Source: Martinezella rhizogenes
Lineage (GTDB): Bacteria; Pseudomonadota; Alphaproteobacteria; Rhizobiales; Rhizobiaceae
Assembly: GCF_000799715.1 (NCBI RefSeq)
Contig: NZ_JUHG01000011.1
Location: forward strand, 1,054,001-1,118,000
Direction of reading: 5' to 3'
Length of the DNA stretch: 64,000 bases
Part shown: positions 7,775 to 16,514 of the stretch, in pieces
Layout: every line of letters starts with the position of its first letter
Position numbering within the stretch: position 1 is the first letter of the stretch
Position numbers and translations under genes: made by a program
Notes under the pieces: generated by a model
Seen by the model: only the letters and a program-made list of their open reading frames with translations
Databases searched by the model: none
Told to the model about the DNA's origin: nothing

Positions 7775-9271
7775 TTATCCCGCGCTCAAGGTCCGCCGCA
7801 CCGCGTCTTTCCAACCCTTGAGCTTCCCGCTCCGCGTTTTCTCGTCCATCGCGGGTTCGAACCGCTGGTCGCGGGCCCAGGCCTTGGCAAAGCCCTCGCG
7901 GTCCGGCCAGACACCGGCGCGGCTGCCGGCGAGCCAGGCGGCGCCAAGCGCCGTGGTTTCCAGGATAGTGGGGCGGTCGACGGGGGCATCGAGCAGGTCG
8001 GCAAGCCGCTGCATCGTCCAGTCGGAAGCGACCATGCCGCCATCGACGCGCAGCACCGTCTCCTTGCCATTGCCGTTGCGCCAATCCTTATGCATGGCGT
8101 CCAGCAGGTCGCGCGACTGGTAGCAGACGGCTTCCAGCGCGGCGCGGACGATCTCTTCCGGGCCGGTATTACGCGTTAGTCCGAAGATCGCGCCGCGCGC
8201 ATCCGGATCCCAATGCGGCGCACCAAGGCCGGTGAAGGCCGGCACCAGATAGACCTCCTGCAACGGATCGGCTTTTTCCGCCAATTCGCCGGAATCGGCA
8301 GCGCGCTTGATCACCTTCAAACCGTCGCGCAGCCATTGCACGGCCGCCCCGGCAATGAAGATCGAACCTTCCAGCGCATAGGTCGTCTCGCCGTCCAGCC
8401 GGTACGCAATCGTGGTCAGCAGCCGGTTTTTCGAGCGAACGATATCCGTACCGGTATTGAGCAACGCGAAGCAGCCGGTGCCGTAGGTGGATTTCATCAT
8501 GCCGCGCTCGAAGCAGGCCTGGCCGATGGTGGCAGCCTGCTGATCGCCGGCAACGCCGAGGATGGGAATGGAAGCGCCGAAAAGCGAGGCATCGGTGACA
8601 CCGAAATCGGCGGCGCAATCCTTCACTTCCGGCAGCATGGCGGCGGGCACCCGCAGGATCTCAAGCAGATCCTCGTCCCACTCGTTGCTGGCGATATTGT
8701 ACATCAGCGTCCGCGAAGCATTGGTCGCGTCGGTGACGAAGCTCTTGCCGCCGGTCAGCCGCCAGATCAGGAACGTGTCGATGGTGCCGAAGCAGAGCTC
8801 GCCCTTGGCGGCACGCGTACGCGCGCCCTTCACATTGGCCAGCATCCAGGAAAGCTTGGTGCCGGAGAAATAAGGGTCAAGCAGCAGGCCTGTGCGGCGG
8901 GTGAAGAGCTTCTCCAGATCCTGCCGCTTCAGCTTGTCGCAATAGCTGGCGGTGCGGCGGTCCTGCCAGACGATGGCATTGTGGATCGGCTTGCCGGTCT
9001 CACGGTCCCACACCACAACAGTTTCGCGCTGGTTAGTGATGCCGACGGCGGCGATGTCCTTTGCCGTGATGCCGGCCGCCGTGATGGCCTTGCCGACGGT
9101 GAACAGCACGGACGCCCAGATTTCCTCCGGATCGTGCTCGACCCATCCCGGTTTCGGGTAGTGCTGCGTGAACTCCTTCTGCCCGACGCCGACAATCTTC
9201 ATATTGCCGTCGAAAACGATCGCCCGTGTCGAGGTCGTTCCCTGGTCGATCGCCAAGACATAGCCGTCCAT
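7775..9271 (-). CDS. glpK: Glycerol kinase
   Basis: This cytoplasmic enzyme phosphorylates glycerol to glycerol 3-phosphate with ATP. The 498-residue FGGY kinase begins [18 protein letters not shown], the phosphate-binding loop of the first domain. It continues with [20 protein letters not shown] (substrate loop), then the FGGY-family second domain with [16 protein letters not shown] and [18 protein letters not shown]. Length is normal. The frame extends to 9319, but ATG 9271 has GGGAGGAC eight bases upstream. No glpD or glpF is in the window. A tandem 11-base repeat 44-76 bases upstream may be a DeoR-type (GlpR) operator. It is divergent from bdhA. Confidence 0.96.
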   Translation of the reverse strand: MDGYVLAIDQGTTSTRAIVFDGNMKIVGVGQKEFTQHYPKPGWVEHDPEEIWASVLFTVGKAITAAGITAKDIAAVGITNQRETVVVWDRETGKPIHNAIVWQDRRTASYCDKLKRQDLEKLFTRRTGLLLDPYFSGTKLSWMLANVKGARTRAAKGELCFGTIDTFLIWRLTGGKSFVTDATNASRTLMYNIASNEWDEDLLEILRVPAAMLPEVKDCAADFGVTDASLFGASIPILGVAGDQQAATIGQACFERGMMKSTYGTGCFALLNTGTDIVRSKNRLLTTIAYRLDGETTYALEGSIFIAGAAVQWLRDGLKVIKRAADSGELAEKADPLQEVYLVPAFTGLGAPHWDPDARGAIFGLTRNTGPEEIVRAALEAVCYQSRDLLDAMHKDWRNGNGKETVLRVDGGMVASDWTMQRLADLLDAPVDRPTILETTALGAAWLAGSRAGVWPDREGFAKAWARDQRFEPAMDEKTRSGKLKGWKDAVRRTLSAG

Positions 9272-9314
9272 GCAGTCCTCCCAATAATTCTGTCTTTGAA
9301 ACAACAGATACGAC

Positions 9315-9347
9315 AGCAAAACGAATGTGAAAAGAAAGCAAAACGAA
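9315..9347. promoter_or_regulatory. Tandem operator-like repeat before glpK
   Basis: AGCAAAACGAA occurs at 9315-9325 and again at 9337-9347, a 22-base period equal to two helical turns. The repeats lie between glpK and bdhA, closer to glpK. On the glpK strand the element reads TTCGTTTTGCT, which resembles the TTCG-containing sites of DeoR-family regulators such as GlpR. Binding by such a regulator is an inference. Confidence 0.5.
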
Positions 9348-9505
9348 ATTTTTGTCGAAAACGCCCCGTTCTCGCTCGCGAATATATGAAGCCAGCTGTC
9401 GCAAAAGAGTCTTGCAGCGATGCGATTGCCATATTCGCGGGTTTGGGACTAACCTCAAGCCGCTATTGCGCTGCACCAAGATGCCGCGCGTCCAAGGAGA
9501 AGATC

Positions 9506-10282
9506 ATGGCAAGAACAGTCGTTGTCACCGGGTCTACAAGCGGTATCGGCCTCGCCATCGCGACCGCCTTCGCCGCGAAGGGTGAAAACATCGTCATCAA
9601 CGGTTTCGGCAAGCCGGAAGAGATTGATGCCATCAGAAGCACGCTCGAAGCGTCGGGCGGCGGTAAAGTGATCTACCATCCGGCCGACATGACCAAGCCC
9701 GCCGAGATCGCCGACCTGATCGCGACCGCCAATTCGACCTTCGGCAGCGTCGACGTCCTGGTCAACAATGCCGGCATCCAGCATGTCGAGAAGATTGAGG
9801 ATTTCCCGATCGAGAAATGGGACCAGATCATCGCCATCAACCTGTCGAGCTCGTTCCACACCATTCGCGCGGCCGTGCCGCTGATGAAGGCGAAGAAATA
9901 CGGCCGCATCATCAACATCGCGTCAGCCCACGCCCTCGTCGCCTCGCCGTTCAAATCCGCCTATGTCGCGGCAAAACATGGTATATTGGGCCTGACCAAG
10001 ACGGTGGCGCTCGAGCTTGCCGAATTCGGCGTCACGGCCAATGCCATTTGCCCGGGCTATGTTCTGACCCCGCTCGTCGAAAAGCAGATCCCGGACACGG
10101 CCAAGGCGCGAGGGATGACCGAGGAGCAGGTCAAGAACGAGGTGATCCTCAAGGCGCAGCCGACGCATGAATTCGTCAAGGCCGAGGAGATCGGCGCATT
10201 ATCGCTCTATCTTGCCAGCGACGAAGCGCGCCAGATCACCGGCACACACGTCTCGATTGACGGTGGCTGGACCGCGGAATAA
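9506..10282 (+). CDS. bdhA: 3-hydroxybutyrate dehydrogenase (SDR family)
   Basis: A 258-residue short-chain dehydrogenase that interconverts D-3-hydroxybutyrate and acetoacetate with NAD, part of polyhydroxybutyrate turnover in rhizobia. Visible motifs are the cofactor loop TGSTSGIGLAIA, the NNAG motif in VLVNNAGIQHVEKIEDFP, the catalytic Ser in IINIASAHALVASPFKSAYVAAKHG with the YxxxK pair, and CPGYVLTPLVEKQI. The IQHVEKIEDFP and AHALVASPFKSAY stretches are diagnostic for the hydroxybutyrate branch. AAGGAG lies eight bases before the ATG at 9506. A very long in-frame extension upstream is antisense to glpK and is rejected. A strong hairpin separates it from xdhA. Confidence 0.93.
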   Translation: MARTVVVTGSTSGIGLAIATAFAAKGENIVINGFGKPEEIDAIRSTLEASGGGKVIYHPADMTKPAEIADLIATANSTFGSVDVLVNNAGIQHVEKIEDFPIEKWDQIIAINLSSSFHTIRAAVPLMKAKKYGRIINIASAHALVASPFKSAYVAAKHGILGLTKTVALELAEFGVTANAICPGYVLTPLVEKQIPDTAKARGMTEEQVKNEVILKAQPTHEFVKAEEIGALSLYLASDEARQITGTHVSIDGGWTAE

Positions 10283-10296
10283 CGATAGACGGTTAG

Positions 10297-10323
10297 GGCC
10301 GGATGCGTTGGACGCATCCGGCC
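10297..10323 (+). terminator. Strong hairpin between bdhA and xdhA
   Basis: GGCCGGATGCG and CGCATCCGGCC form a perfect 11-base-pair stem around a five-base loop, starting 14 bases after the bdhA stop. The following bases are TTGAAAG rather than a T-run. It may therefore act as a weak terminator, an mRNA 3-prime stabiliser or a separator of the two transcription units. Confidence 0.6.
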
Positions 10324-10350
10324 TTGAAAGACACAATAATCGGGAACGAC

Positions 10351-11823
10351 ATGAACGACAGCATCCGCTTTATCCTCAACGGTGAGGATATCTCACTTTC
10401 CAACCTGCGCCCCACCGAGACGCTCCTCGATTTCCTGCGTCTCAACCGGCATCTGACGGGCACGAAGGAGGGGTGCGCGGAGGGCGATTGCGGCGCCTGC
10501 ACGGTTCTGGTCGGTCGGCTGATCGACGGCGGACTTCACTATGAGTCGGTCAACGCCTGCATCCGTTTCGTCGGCTCCCTGCATGCAACCCATGTCGTCA
10601 CCGTCGAGCATCTGGCCGCCAGGGATGGCACGCTGCATCCGGTACAGCAGGCGATGGTCGACTGTCACGGCTCGCAATGCGGCTTCTGCACGCCGGGCTT
10701 CGTCATGTCGCTCTACGGCCTGTGGCTGACAACTGAAAAGCCAAGCCGGGCGCAGATCGAAAAGAGCCTGCAGGGCAATCTCTGTCGCTGCACCGGCTAC
10801 GAACCGATCGTGAAAGCCGCCGAACAGGTGAGCCAGAAACGCCCGAGCGCCCTGTTCGATCCGCTGGAAAAGACCAGATCCGACATTGTCGCCCGCCTCT
10901 GGGCCATGCAGGGCGGCGACACCATTAGCATCTCCTCCTCCGACGGAGACCGCCTGATCGTGCCGGGTTCGGTTTCGGCGCTTGCACAGGTGCTCGCCGA
11001 CGAGCCGAAGGCGACTGTCGTTGCCGGCTCCACCGATGTCGGCCTCTGGGTCACCAAGCAGATGCGCAAGCTCGACCCGGTCGTCTTCATCAACCACCTG
11101 ACCGACTTGCAGAAAATCACCATCGAGGACACCGGCCTCAGCATCGGCGCCGGCGTCACCTACAGCCGCGCCTTCGCCGCCATTGCCGAAAAAATCCCGG
11201 CATTCGCGAGCCTGATCAACCGCATCGGCGGCGAGCAGGTGCGTAACATGGGCACGATCGGCGGCAACATCGCCAACGGCTCACCGATCGGCGACACGCC
11301 GCCGCCGCTGATCGCGCTCGGCGCCACCGTCAAGCTGCGTTCGGTTGCCGGCAGCCGTACGCTGCCTTTGGAAGATTTCTTCATCGACTACGGCAAGCAG
11401 GACCGTAATCCCGGCGAATTCGTCGAAGGCATCTTCGTGCCCTTCCCTGCCGAAGATATCCATTTCGCCGTCTACAAGATCTCCAAACGCCGCGACGAGG
11501 ATATTTCGGCACTCTGCGGCGCCTTCCATCTGGCACTGAACGAGGCCGGCGATGTCGCCGATATCCGCATCGCCTTCGGCGGCATGGCCGGCACACCGAA
11601 GCGCGCCCGCACGGTCGAGGCCGAGCTGGTCGGCAAGCCCTGGACAGAGGCGACGGTTACCGCCGCGCGGCCCGCCTTCGATGCCGACTACTCGCCGCTC
11701 ACCGACTGGCGCGCCACCGCCGAATACCGGCAACTGACCGCCAAGAACCTGCTGATCCGCTTCTATCTCGAAACAGCGGGTGCGCCGCAGGAATTGAAGC
11801 GTTTTGCGACGGTGGAGGCGTAA
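10351..11823 (+). CDS. xdhA: Xanthine dehydrogenase small subunit (FeS/FAD)
   Basis: A 490-residue subunit that passes electrons from the molybdenum site to NAD. Two [2Fe-2S] centres are visible: the plant-type CAEGDCGACTVL near residue 45, and the helical pair CGFCTPGF and CRCTGYEP near residues 110-150. The FAD domain follows from about residue 200 (VAGSTDVGLWVTKQ, and VRNMGTIGGNIANGSPIGDTPP). ATG 10351 was chosen over an upstream in-frame start because GGGAAC precedes it and the sequence then starts directly on the ferredoxin domain. xdhB follows after two bases. The split XdhA/XdhB/XdhC arrangement is the usual bacterial form. Confidence 0.96.
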   Translation: MNDSIRFILNGEDISLSNLRPTETLLDFLRLNRHLTGTKEGCAEGDCGACTVLVGRLIDGGLHYESVNACIRFVGSLHATHVVTVEHLAARDGTLHPVQQAMVDCHGSQCGFCTPGFVMSLYGLWLTTEKPSRAQIEKSLQGNLCRCTGYEPIVKAAEQVSQKRPSALFDPLEKTRSDIVARLWAMQGGDTISISSSDGDRLIVPGSVSALAQVLADEPKATVVAGSTDVGLWVTKQMRKLDPVVFINHLTDLQKITIEDTGLSIGAGVTYSRAFAAIAEKIPAFASLINRIGGEQVRNMGTIGGNIANGSPIGDTPPPLIALGATVKLRSVAGSRTLPLEDFFIDYGKQDRNPGEFVEGIFVPFPAEDIHFAVYKISKRRDEDISALCGAFHLALNEAGDVADIRIAFGGMAGTPKRARTVEAELVGKPWTEATVTAARPAFDADYSPLTDWRATAEYRQLTAKNLLIRFYLETAGAPQELKRFATVEA

Positions 11824-11825
11824 TC

Positions 11826-14162
11826 ATGGACAAGTCCACCTTCGAGGAACGCAAGGTCATCAACGGCTCGATGCATGGCTCGCTGAAGCATGACTCCGCC
11901 CACAAGCATGTGACGGGCGCCGCCGACTATATCGATGACCTGCCGGAACCGTCTGGCCTGCTGCACGGCGCGCTCGGCCTCTCCGACCGTGCCCATGCCG
12001 ACATCGCCGGCATCGACCTGTCCGCCGTCAAAGCCTATCCGGGCGTCGTCTGGGTGTTCACCGGCAAGGATATTCCCGGCGTCAACGACACCAGCTCGAA
12101 CGGCATGCATGACGAGCCGCTGCTCACGGAAACCAAGGTCGAGTTTCACGGCCAGCCGATCTTCGCCGTCATCGCCGAGACCCGCGATGCCGCCCGCCGC
12201 GCTGCGCGGCTTGCCAAGATCGACTATCGCGACCTGCCGCATTGGAGCGATATCGACGGGGCGCTCGCCAATGGCAGTCCGCTGGTCTACGAACCGATGA
12301 CGCTGAAGCGCGGCGAGCCGGAAACCGAGATGGCCAATGCCAGGCACCGCATCAAGGCGCAGATGCGCATCGGCGGTCAGGAGCATTTCTATCTCGAAAG
12401 CCACATCGCCATGGCAATCCCCGGCGAAGATGACGAAGTGACCGTCTGGTCCTCCACCCAGCATCCGAGCGAAATCCAGCACATCGTCGGCCATGTGCTC
12501 AACATTCCGTCCAATGCCGTCACCGTCAACGTGCGCCGCATGGGCGGCGGCTTCGGCGGCAAGGAGACGCAGGGCAACCAATTTGCGGCACTCGCCGCCG
12601 TCGCTGCCAAGAAGCTCGGCCGTGCCGTCAAATTCCGTCCCGACCGCGACGAGGACATGGCCGCTACCGGCAAGCGCCACGACTTCCTCGTCGATTACGA
12701 AATCGGCTTCGACGATGACGGCCGCATCCACGCCGTCGACGCAACCTACGCCGCCCGCTGCGGCTTCTCGTCCGACCTCTCCGGCCCCGTCACCGACCGC
12801 GCGCTGTTTCATGCGGATTCGAGCTATTTCTATCCGCATGTGCATCTCATCTCGAAACCCCTGAAGACGCACACTGTTTCCAACACCGCCTTCCGCGGCT
12901 TCGGCGGACCGCAGGGCATGGTCGGCGGCGAACGCTTCATCGAGGAGATCGCCTATGCGCTCGGCAAGGACCCGCTGGAGATCCGCCGCGCCAATTTCTA
13001 TGGCCAGCCCGGTTCCGGCCGGACGCTGACGCCCTATCATCAGGAGGTGGAAGACAACATCATCCACCGCATCGTCGATGAGCTGGAAGAATCTTCGGAA
13101 TACCAGGCGCGGCGCAACGCCATCATCGAGTTCAACCGCTCCAGCCGCTTCATCCGCAAGGGCATCGCGCTGACACCGGTGAAATTCGGTATCTCCTTCA
13201 CCATGACTGCCTTCAACCAGGCCGGCGCGCTGGTGCATGTCTATCAGGATGGCTCGATCCACCTGAACCATGGCGGCACGGAAATGGGCCAGGGTCTCTA
13301 TACCAAGGTGGCGCAGGTGCTGGCCGACAGTTTCCAGGTCGATATCGACCGGGTGAAGATCACCGCGACGACTACGGGCAAGGTGCCGAACACGTCAGCG
13401 ACCGCCGCCTCCTCCGGCTCCGATCTCAATGGCATGGCAGCCTTCGACGCCGCCCGGCAGATCAAGGAACGCCTCGTTGCCTTCGCCGTGGACAAATGGG
13501 GCGTCGGGGCCGAAGAGGTACAGTTCCTACCGAACCGCGTGCGCGTCGGGGATATCGAGATCCCCTTCCCGGACTTCATCAAGCAGGCCTATTTCGCCCG
13601 CGTCCAGCTCTCCGCCGCCGGCTTCTACAAGACACCGAAAATCCATTGGGACCGCAAGGCAGGCCGTGGCACGCCGTTCTTTTACTTCTCCTATGGCGCG
13701 TCCGTCTCCGAAGTCTCAATCGACACGCTGACCGGCGAATATCTGATCGACCGCACCGATATCCTCCACGATGTCGGCCGCTCGCTGAATCCGGCTATCG
13801 ATATCGGCCAGGTCGAGGGCGCCTTCGTGCAGGGCATGGGCTGGCTGACGACGGAAGAACTTTGGTGGGATGCCAAGGGCCGGCTGCGCACCCACGCGCC
13901 GTCCACCTATAAGATCCCCCTCGCCTCCGACCGGCCGAAGATCTTCAACGTCCGCCTCGCCGAATGGTCCGAAAATGCGGAGGCCACCATTGGCCGCTCA
14001 AAGGCCGTCGGCGAACCACCCTTCATGCTGGCGATTTCCGTTCTTGAGGCCCTGTCCATGGCGGTCGCAAGCGTCGCGGACTACCGCGTCTGCCCGAGGC
14101 TGGACGCGCCGGCAACGCCGGAACGGGTGCTGATGGCGGTCGAGCGGCTGAAGGGGATGTGA
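11826..14162 (+). CDS. xdhB: Xanthine dehydrogenase large subunit (molybdopterin-binding)
   Basis: The 778-residue catalytic subunit that oxidises hypoxanthine and xanthine to urate at a molybdenum cofactor. Family motifs appear in order: GQEHFYLESH, RRMGGGFGGKETQ, FRGFGGPQG (substrate-binding Arg), GTEMGQGLYTKVAQV, SATAASSGSDLNGMA and the catalytic Glu in VGEPPFMLAISVLEA. The protein is full length. It begins two bases after xdhA and is surely in the same operon. The gap to xdhC is enlarged by a 355-base repeat region. A 502-residue antisense frame is a coding shadow. Confidence 0.97.
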   Translation: MDKSTFEERKVINGSMHGSLKHDSAHKHVTGAADYIDDLPEPSGLLHGALGLSDRAHADIAGIDLSAVKAYPGVVWVFTGKDIPGVNDTSSNGMHDEPLLTETKVEFHGQPIFAVIAETRDAARRAARLAKIDYRDLPHWSDIDGALANGSPLVYEPMTLKRGEPETEMANARHRIKAQMRIGGQEHFYLESHIAMAIPGEDDEVTVWSSTQHPSEIQHIVGHVLNIPSNAVTVNVRRMGGGFGGKETQGNQFAALAAVAAKKLGRAVKFRPDRDEDMAATGKRHDFLVDYEIGFDDDGRIHAVDATYAARCGFSSDLSGPVTDRALFHADSSYFYPHVHLISKPLKTHTVSNTAFRGFGGPQGMVGGERFIEEIAYALGKDPLEIRRANFYGQPGSGRTLTPYHQEVEDNIIHRIVDELEESSEYQARRNAIIEFNRSSRFIRKGIALTPVKFGISFTMTAFNQAGALVHVYQDGSIHLNHGGTEMGQGLYTKVAQVLADSFQVDIDRVKITATTTGKVPNTSATAASSGSDLNGMAAFDAARQIKERLVAFAVDKWGVGAEEVQFLPNRVRVGDIEIPFPDFIKQAYFARVQLSAAGFYKTPKIHWDRKAGRGTPFFYFSYGASVSEVSIDTLTGEYLIDRTDILHDVGRSLNPAIDIGQVEGAFVQGMGWLTTEELWWDAKGRLRTHAPSTYKIPLASDRPKIFNVRLAEWSENAEATIGRSKAVGEPPFMLAISVLEALSMAVASVADYRVCPRLDAPATPERVLMAVERLKGM

Positions 14163-14186
14163 TGGTTTGGTGCGCAGTCAATCCCT

Positions 14187-14208
14187 CCTTCTCCCCTCGG
14201 GGAGAAGG
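14187..14208. repeat. Short palindrome in the xdhB-xdhC gap
   Basis: CCTTCTCCCC and GGGGAGAAGG are exact complements separated by two bases, followed by the small palindrome GCCC-GAA-GGGC (14210-14220). The whole stretch resembles palindromic intergenic elements that recur in rhizobial genomes. It lies 25 bases after xdhB. Confidence 0.6.
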
Positions 14209-14297
14209 TGCCCGAAGGGCGGATGAGGGGGTGGCACGGCATACTCCACCCTATCCTTCGCTACAGCTCAGGGTGTTCGTCGCTACGCGCCGAACGA

Positions 14298-14482
14298 CCC
14301 CCCTCTGCCCCGTTGGGGCATCTCCCCCACAAGGGGGGAGATTGGCAGCCCGTGGCACCCTCCCGTACCAACCAAGGGCTGCATCTGCTGAAGCTGAGCT
14401 TGGTGTTTCTGCCGATGGCACGGCAAACTCCCAACGATCTCCCCCCCTGTGGGGGAGATGTCACGGCAGTGACAGAGGGGGG
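14298..14482. repeat. Inverted pair of structured intergenic repeats (RIME-like)
   Basis: Copy A (14298-14342) and copy B (14437-14482, opposite orientation) share a CCCCCCTCTG start and an ATCTCCCCCACA..GGGGAGAT hairpin. Between these lies a small stem that differs in sequence but stays paired: TGCCCC/GGGGCA in A and TGTCAC/GTGACA in B. Together with the palindrome at 14187 they fill most of the 355-base gap between xdhB and xdhC. They resemble rhizobial intergenic mosaic elements. No gene was found in the gap. Purely intergenic mobility or mRNA-processing roles are inferred. Confidence 0.7.
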
Positions 14483-14517
14483 TACGCACTCTCCGCAAAC
14501 TCCAAGGGTCATACCCC

Positions 14518-15333
14518 ATGACCCAACCCCTCGAAACCTTCCTCACCCGAAACCCACGCGCCATCCTGATCGAAATCACAGGCACGCAAGGGTCTACCCC
14601 ACGCGAAGCCGGCACCTTCATGCTGGTCTCGGCGGATCATATCTGGGGCACCATCGGCGGCGGGCAGTTCGAGTATATGGCGATCGGCAATGCCCGCGAG
14701 ATGTTGGCGGGCACCGGCGGCATGGAATTCATGGATATTCCGCTCGGCCCAGAAATCGGCCAATGCTGCGGTGGTCGCACGCAATTGCGCTGCCGGCCGG
14801 CGACGCCTGAGACGATCGACTCACTAAAGCTAAGGCTAAGGGACGAAAGCGGCGACTGGCCGGAGGTCTATCTCTTCGGTGCGGGCCATGTCGGTCGCGC
14901 CCTGGCGATTGCGCTACAGCCACTGCCGCTTGCCGCCACGGTGATCGAAACGCGGCAAGAGGAACTGGACGAGCTCCCCTCCGGTACCAACGCCCGCCTC
15001 GTCGCCATGCCCGAGGCATTGATACCGGAGATTCCGGCAGGCGCGGCGGTGGTCATTCTAACCCATGACCACGCGCTGGATTTCCTGATCGCCCAGCAGG
15101 CGCTCGCCCGCACCGATCTCGCCTATGTCGGCATGATCGGCTCAGCGACCAAGCGCGCCACCTTCGCCCATTGGCTTGCCCGCGAGGGTGGCGACAAGAC
15201 CTCGCTCGACCGGCTGACACTGCCGATCGGCGGCGGGACGGTGAAGGACAAGCGTCCGGAAGTCATCGCCGCCATGACGGCCGCCGAACTGCTGACGGCA
15301 TTTGCTGCCTACCGCATTCGATTATCCTCATAA
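14518..15333 (+). CDS. xdhC: Xanthine dehydrogenase accessory protein XdhC
   Basis: A 271-residue XdhC/CoxI-family chaperone that binds and sulfurates molybdenum cofactor and inserts it into XdhB. The N-terminal XdhC_CoxI domain has ILIEITGTQGSTPREAG and the Gly-rich HIWGTIGGGQFEY. It also has the conserved Cys in IGQCCGGRTQL. The C-terminal Rossmann domain begins VYLFGAGHVGRALAIAL near residue 119 and contains YVGMIGSATKR. It probably belongs to the xdhAB transcript despite the 355-base repeat-filled gap. Its last 25 bases overlap the end of a convergent small gene. Confidence 0.95.
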   Translation: MTQPLETFLTRNPRAILIEITGTQGSTPREAGTFMLVSADHIWGTIGGGQFEYMAIGNAREMLAGTGGMEFMDIPLGPEIGQCCGGRTQLRCRPATPETIDSLKLRLRDESGDWPEVYLFGAGHVGRALAIALQPLPLAATVIETRQEELDELPSGTNARLVAMPEALIPEIPAGAAVVILTHDHALDFLIAQQALARTDLAYVGMIGSATKRATFAHWLAREGGDKTSLDRLTLPIGGGTVKDKRPEVIAAMTAAELLTAFAAYRIRLSS

Positions 15334-15512
15334 TACGGTGTCCGCCCGTCAAGAAATCCGAGATCGCGCTTGATCTGCTCGGACATCTCCTCCAGATCCA
15401 GACGCGGTGCCGGCTCCGTACGGCCAGCGAAGGCCTTTGACAGCGCCGTCCGTGCGCGCGCCAAAACGGATGGCCTTGCGACATTCACCTGCTCCACAAC
15501 ATAGCAATCCAT
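15309..15512 (-). CDS. Small DUF1127-like protein
   Basis: A 67-residue protein ending with LEEMSEQIKRDLGFLDGR, which resembles the Leu-x-x-[Leu/Met]-[Ser]-x-x-x-x-[Lys/Arg]-Asp-Leu-Gly core of DUF1127 (YjiS-like) proteins. Basic residues dominate its middle. DUF1127 proteins are small, often stress-induced, and some bind RNA in alphaproteobacteria; this copy has no assigned function. It is divergent from a GcvA-like LysR gene with a CAATCCA repeat between them, a frequent rhizobial pairing, so the LysR protein may control it. The end of the frame overlaps the convergent xdhC by 25 bases. Confidence 0.68.
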   Translation of the reverse strand: MDCYVVEQVNVARPSVLARARTALSKAFAGRTEPAPRLDLEEMSEQIKRDLGFLDGRTPYYEDNRMR

Positions 15513-15546
15513 GACAACACCTCAATCCAATCAATGATATGGATTG
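15505..15546. promoter_or_regulatory. CAATCCA repeats between the DUF1127-like and LysR genes
   Basis: CAATCCA lies at 15505-15511 and 15523-15529, and its reverse complement TGGATTG at 15540-15546. The last two make a seven-base inverted repeat with a 10-base spacer, a size acceptable for a LysR-type regulator. The first copy overlaps the start codon region of the DUF1127-like gene. The regulatory role is inferred from position and symmetry. Confidence 0.45.
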
Positions 15547-15614
15547 CAGATTGCTCCCGAAAATGCTGAAATTCCAATCGAACAAACGTCTGCATGCATA
15601 AAGAGAGCTTATCC

Positions 15615-16511
15615 ATGAAGCTGTCGAAACAGTTTCCGCTGAACGCGCTCCGCGTCTTCGAGGCCGCCGCCCGGCTCGGCAGTTTTACCCGCGCCGGCGA
15701 GGAACTAGGCATGACGCAGACGGCCGTCAGCTATCAGATCAAGCTTCTGGAGGGGAATATCGGCGAGCCACTCTTTTTGCGAAAACCAAGGCAGATCGCG
15801 TTGACCGAAGCCGGAGAGCGGCTTGCGCCGAAGGTAAGCGAGGCTTTTGCCATGCTGCAGGAGGCGATGGCTTCGGTCAGCGGCGACGCGGAGACCACGC
15901 TCCTCATCGATTCGACGCCGACTTTCGCGTCACAATGGCTTGCTCGACATATCGGCTCGTTTCAACTGCAGCATCCGAATGTCGCCGTCCGGCTCGCCAC
16001 CTCGGGCAAGCTCATCGATTTCTCTCGTGACCCGGCCGATATCGCTATTCGCAGCGGCCGCGGAACATGGCCGGGCCTGCGTGCCCACCTGTTGATGAAA
16101 GTCAACTTCACGCCGATGCTCAGCCCGGAGCTCGCAGCCAGCATCGGCGGCGTCCAAGAGCCCGCCGACCTTCTCAAGCTGCGGATTATCGACGCCGGGG
16201 ACCCCTGGTGGGAGCAATGGTTCCAGACAGCCGGAGTTCCCGACCCCGGCCTGCAGGGCAGGCCGAGAAGCCGGCTCGGCGCGCAGTCTTTCGAAGCAAG
16301 CGCCGCCATCGCCGGACAGGGCGTGGCGATCCTGACGCCAGAATTCTATGCCGACGACCTCGCCGGTGGCCGGTTGATCCAGCCCTTCGACATCCTTTGC
16401 AGCGATAGCTCCGACTACTGGATTGCCTATCCCGAAAATAGACGCCACACACCGAGAATCCGTGCCTTCAAGAACTGGATTCTTGCCGAATTCGGCATGC
16501 CGTTGGAATAG
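15615..16511 (+). CDS. LysR-family regulator, GcvA-like
   Basis: A 298-residue LysR-type transcriptional regulator. The winged helix-turn-helix is at residues 5-65 (PLNALRVFEAAARLGSFTRAGEELGMTQ, then TAVSYQIKLLE), typical of the GcvA/AmpR branch. A periplasmic-binding-like effector domain from about residue 90 includes FSRDPADIAIRSGRGTWPG. I chose the ATG at 15615 over an upstream start because the family begins only a few residues before FPLNALRVF and GAGAG stands upstream. It is divergent from the DUF1127-like gene and lies downstream of xdhC. It could regulate either, but its effector is not predictable. Confidence 0.88.
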   Translation: MKLSKQFPLNALRVFEAAARLGSFTRAGEELGMTQTAVSYQIKLLEGNIGEPLFLRKPRQIALTEAGERLAPKVSEAFAMLQEAMASVSGDAETTLLIDSTPTFASQWLARHIGSFQLQHPNVAVRLATSGKLIDFSRDPADIAIRSGRGTWPGLRAHLLMKVNFTPMLSPELAASIGGVQEPADLLKLRIIDAGDPWWEQWFQTAGVPDPGLQGRPRSRLGAQSFEASAAIAGQGVAILTPEFYADDLAGGRLIQPFDILCSDSSDYWIAYPENRRHTPRIRAFKNWILAEFGMPLE

Positions 16512-16514
16512 GAC

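Noticed and set aside
8213..9505. N-terminal extension of bdhA antisense to glpK
   Set aside because: The dehydrogenase fold starts at MARTVVVTG with a strong ribosome site at 9506; the extension is the glpK complement.
11763..13271. 502-residue minus-strand frame inside xdhB
   Set aside because: Shadow of the xdhB coding sequence without recognisable domains or ribosome site.
14163..14517. CRISPR array
   Set aside because: The repeats are palindromic, few, in opposite orientations and without regular spacers; no cas genes are present.
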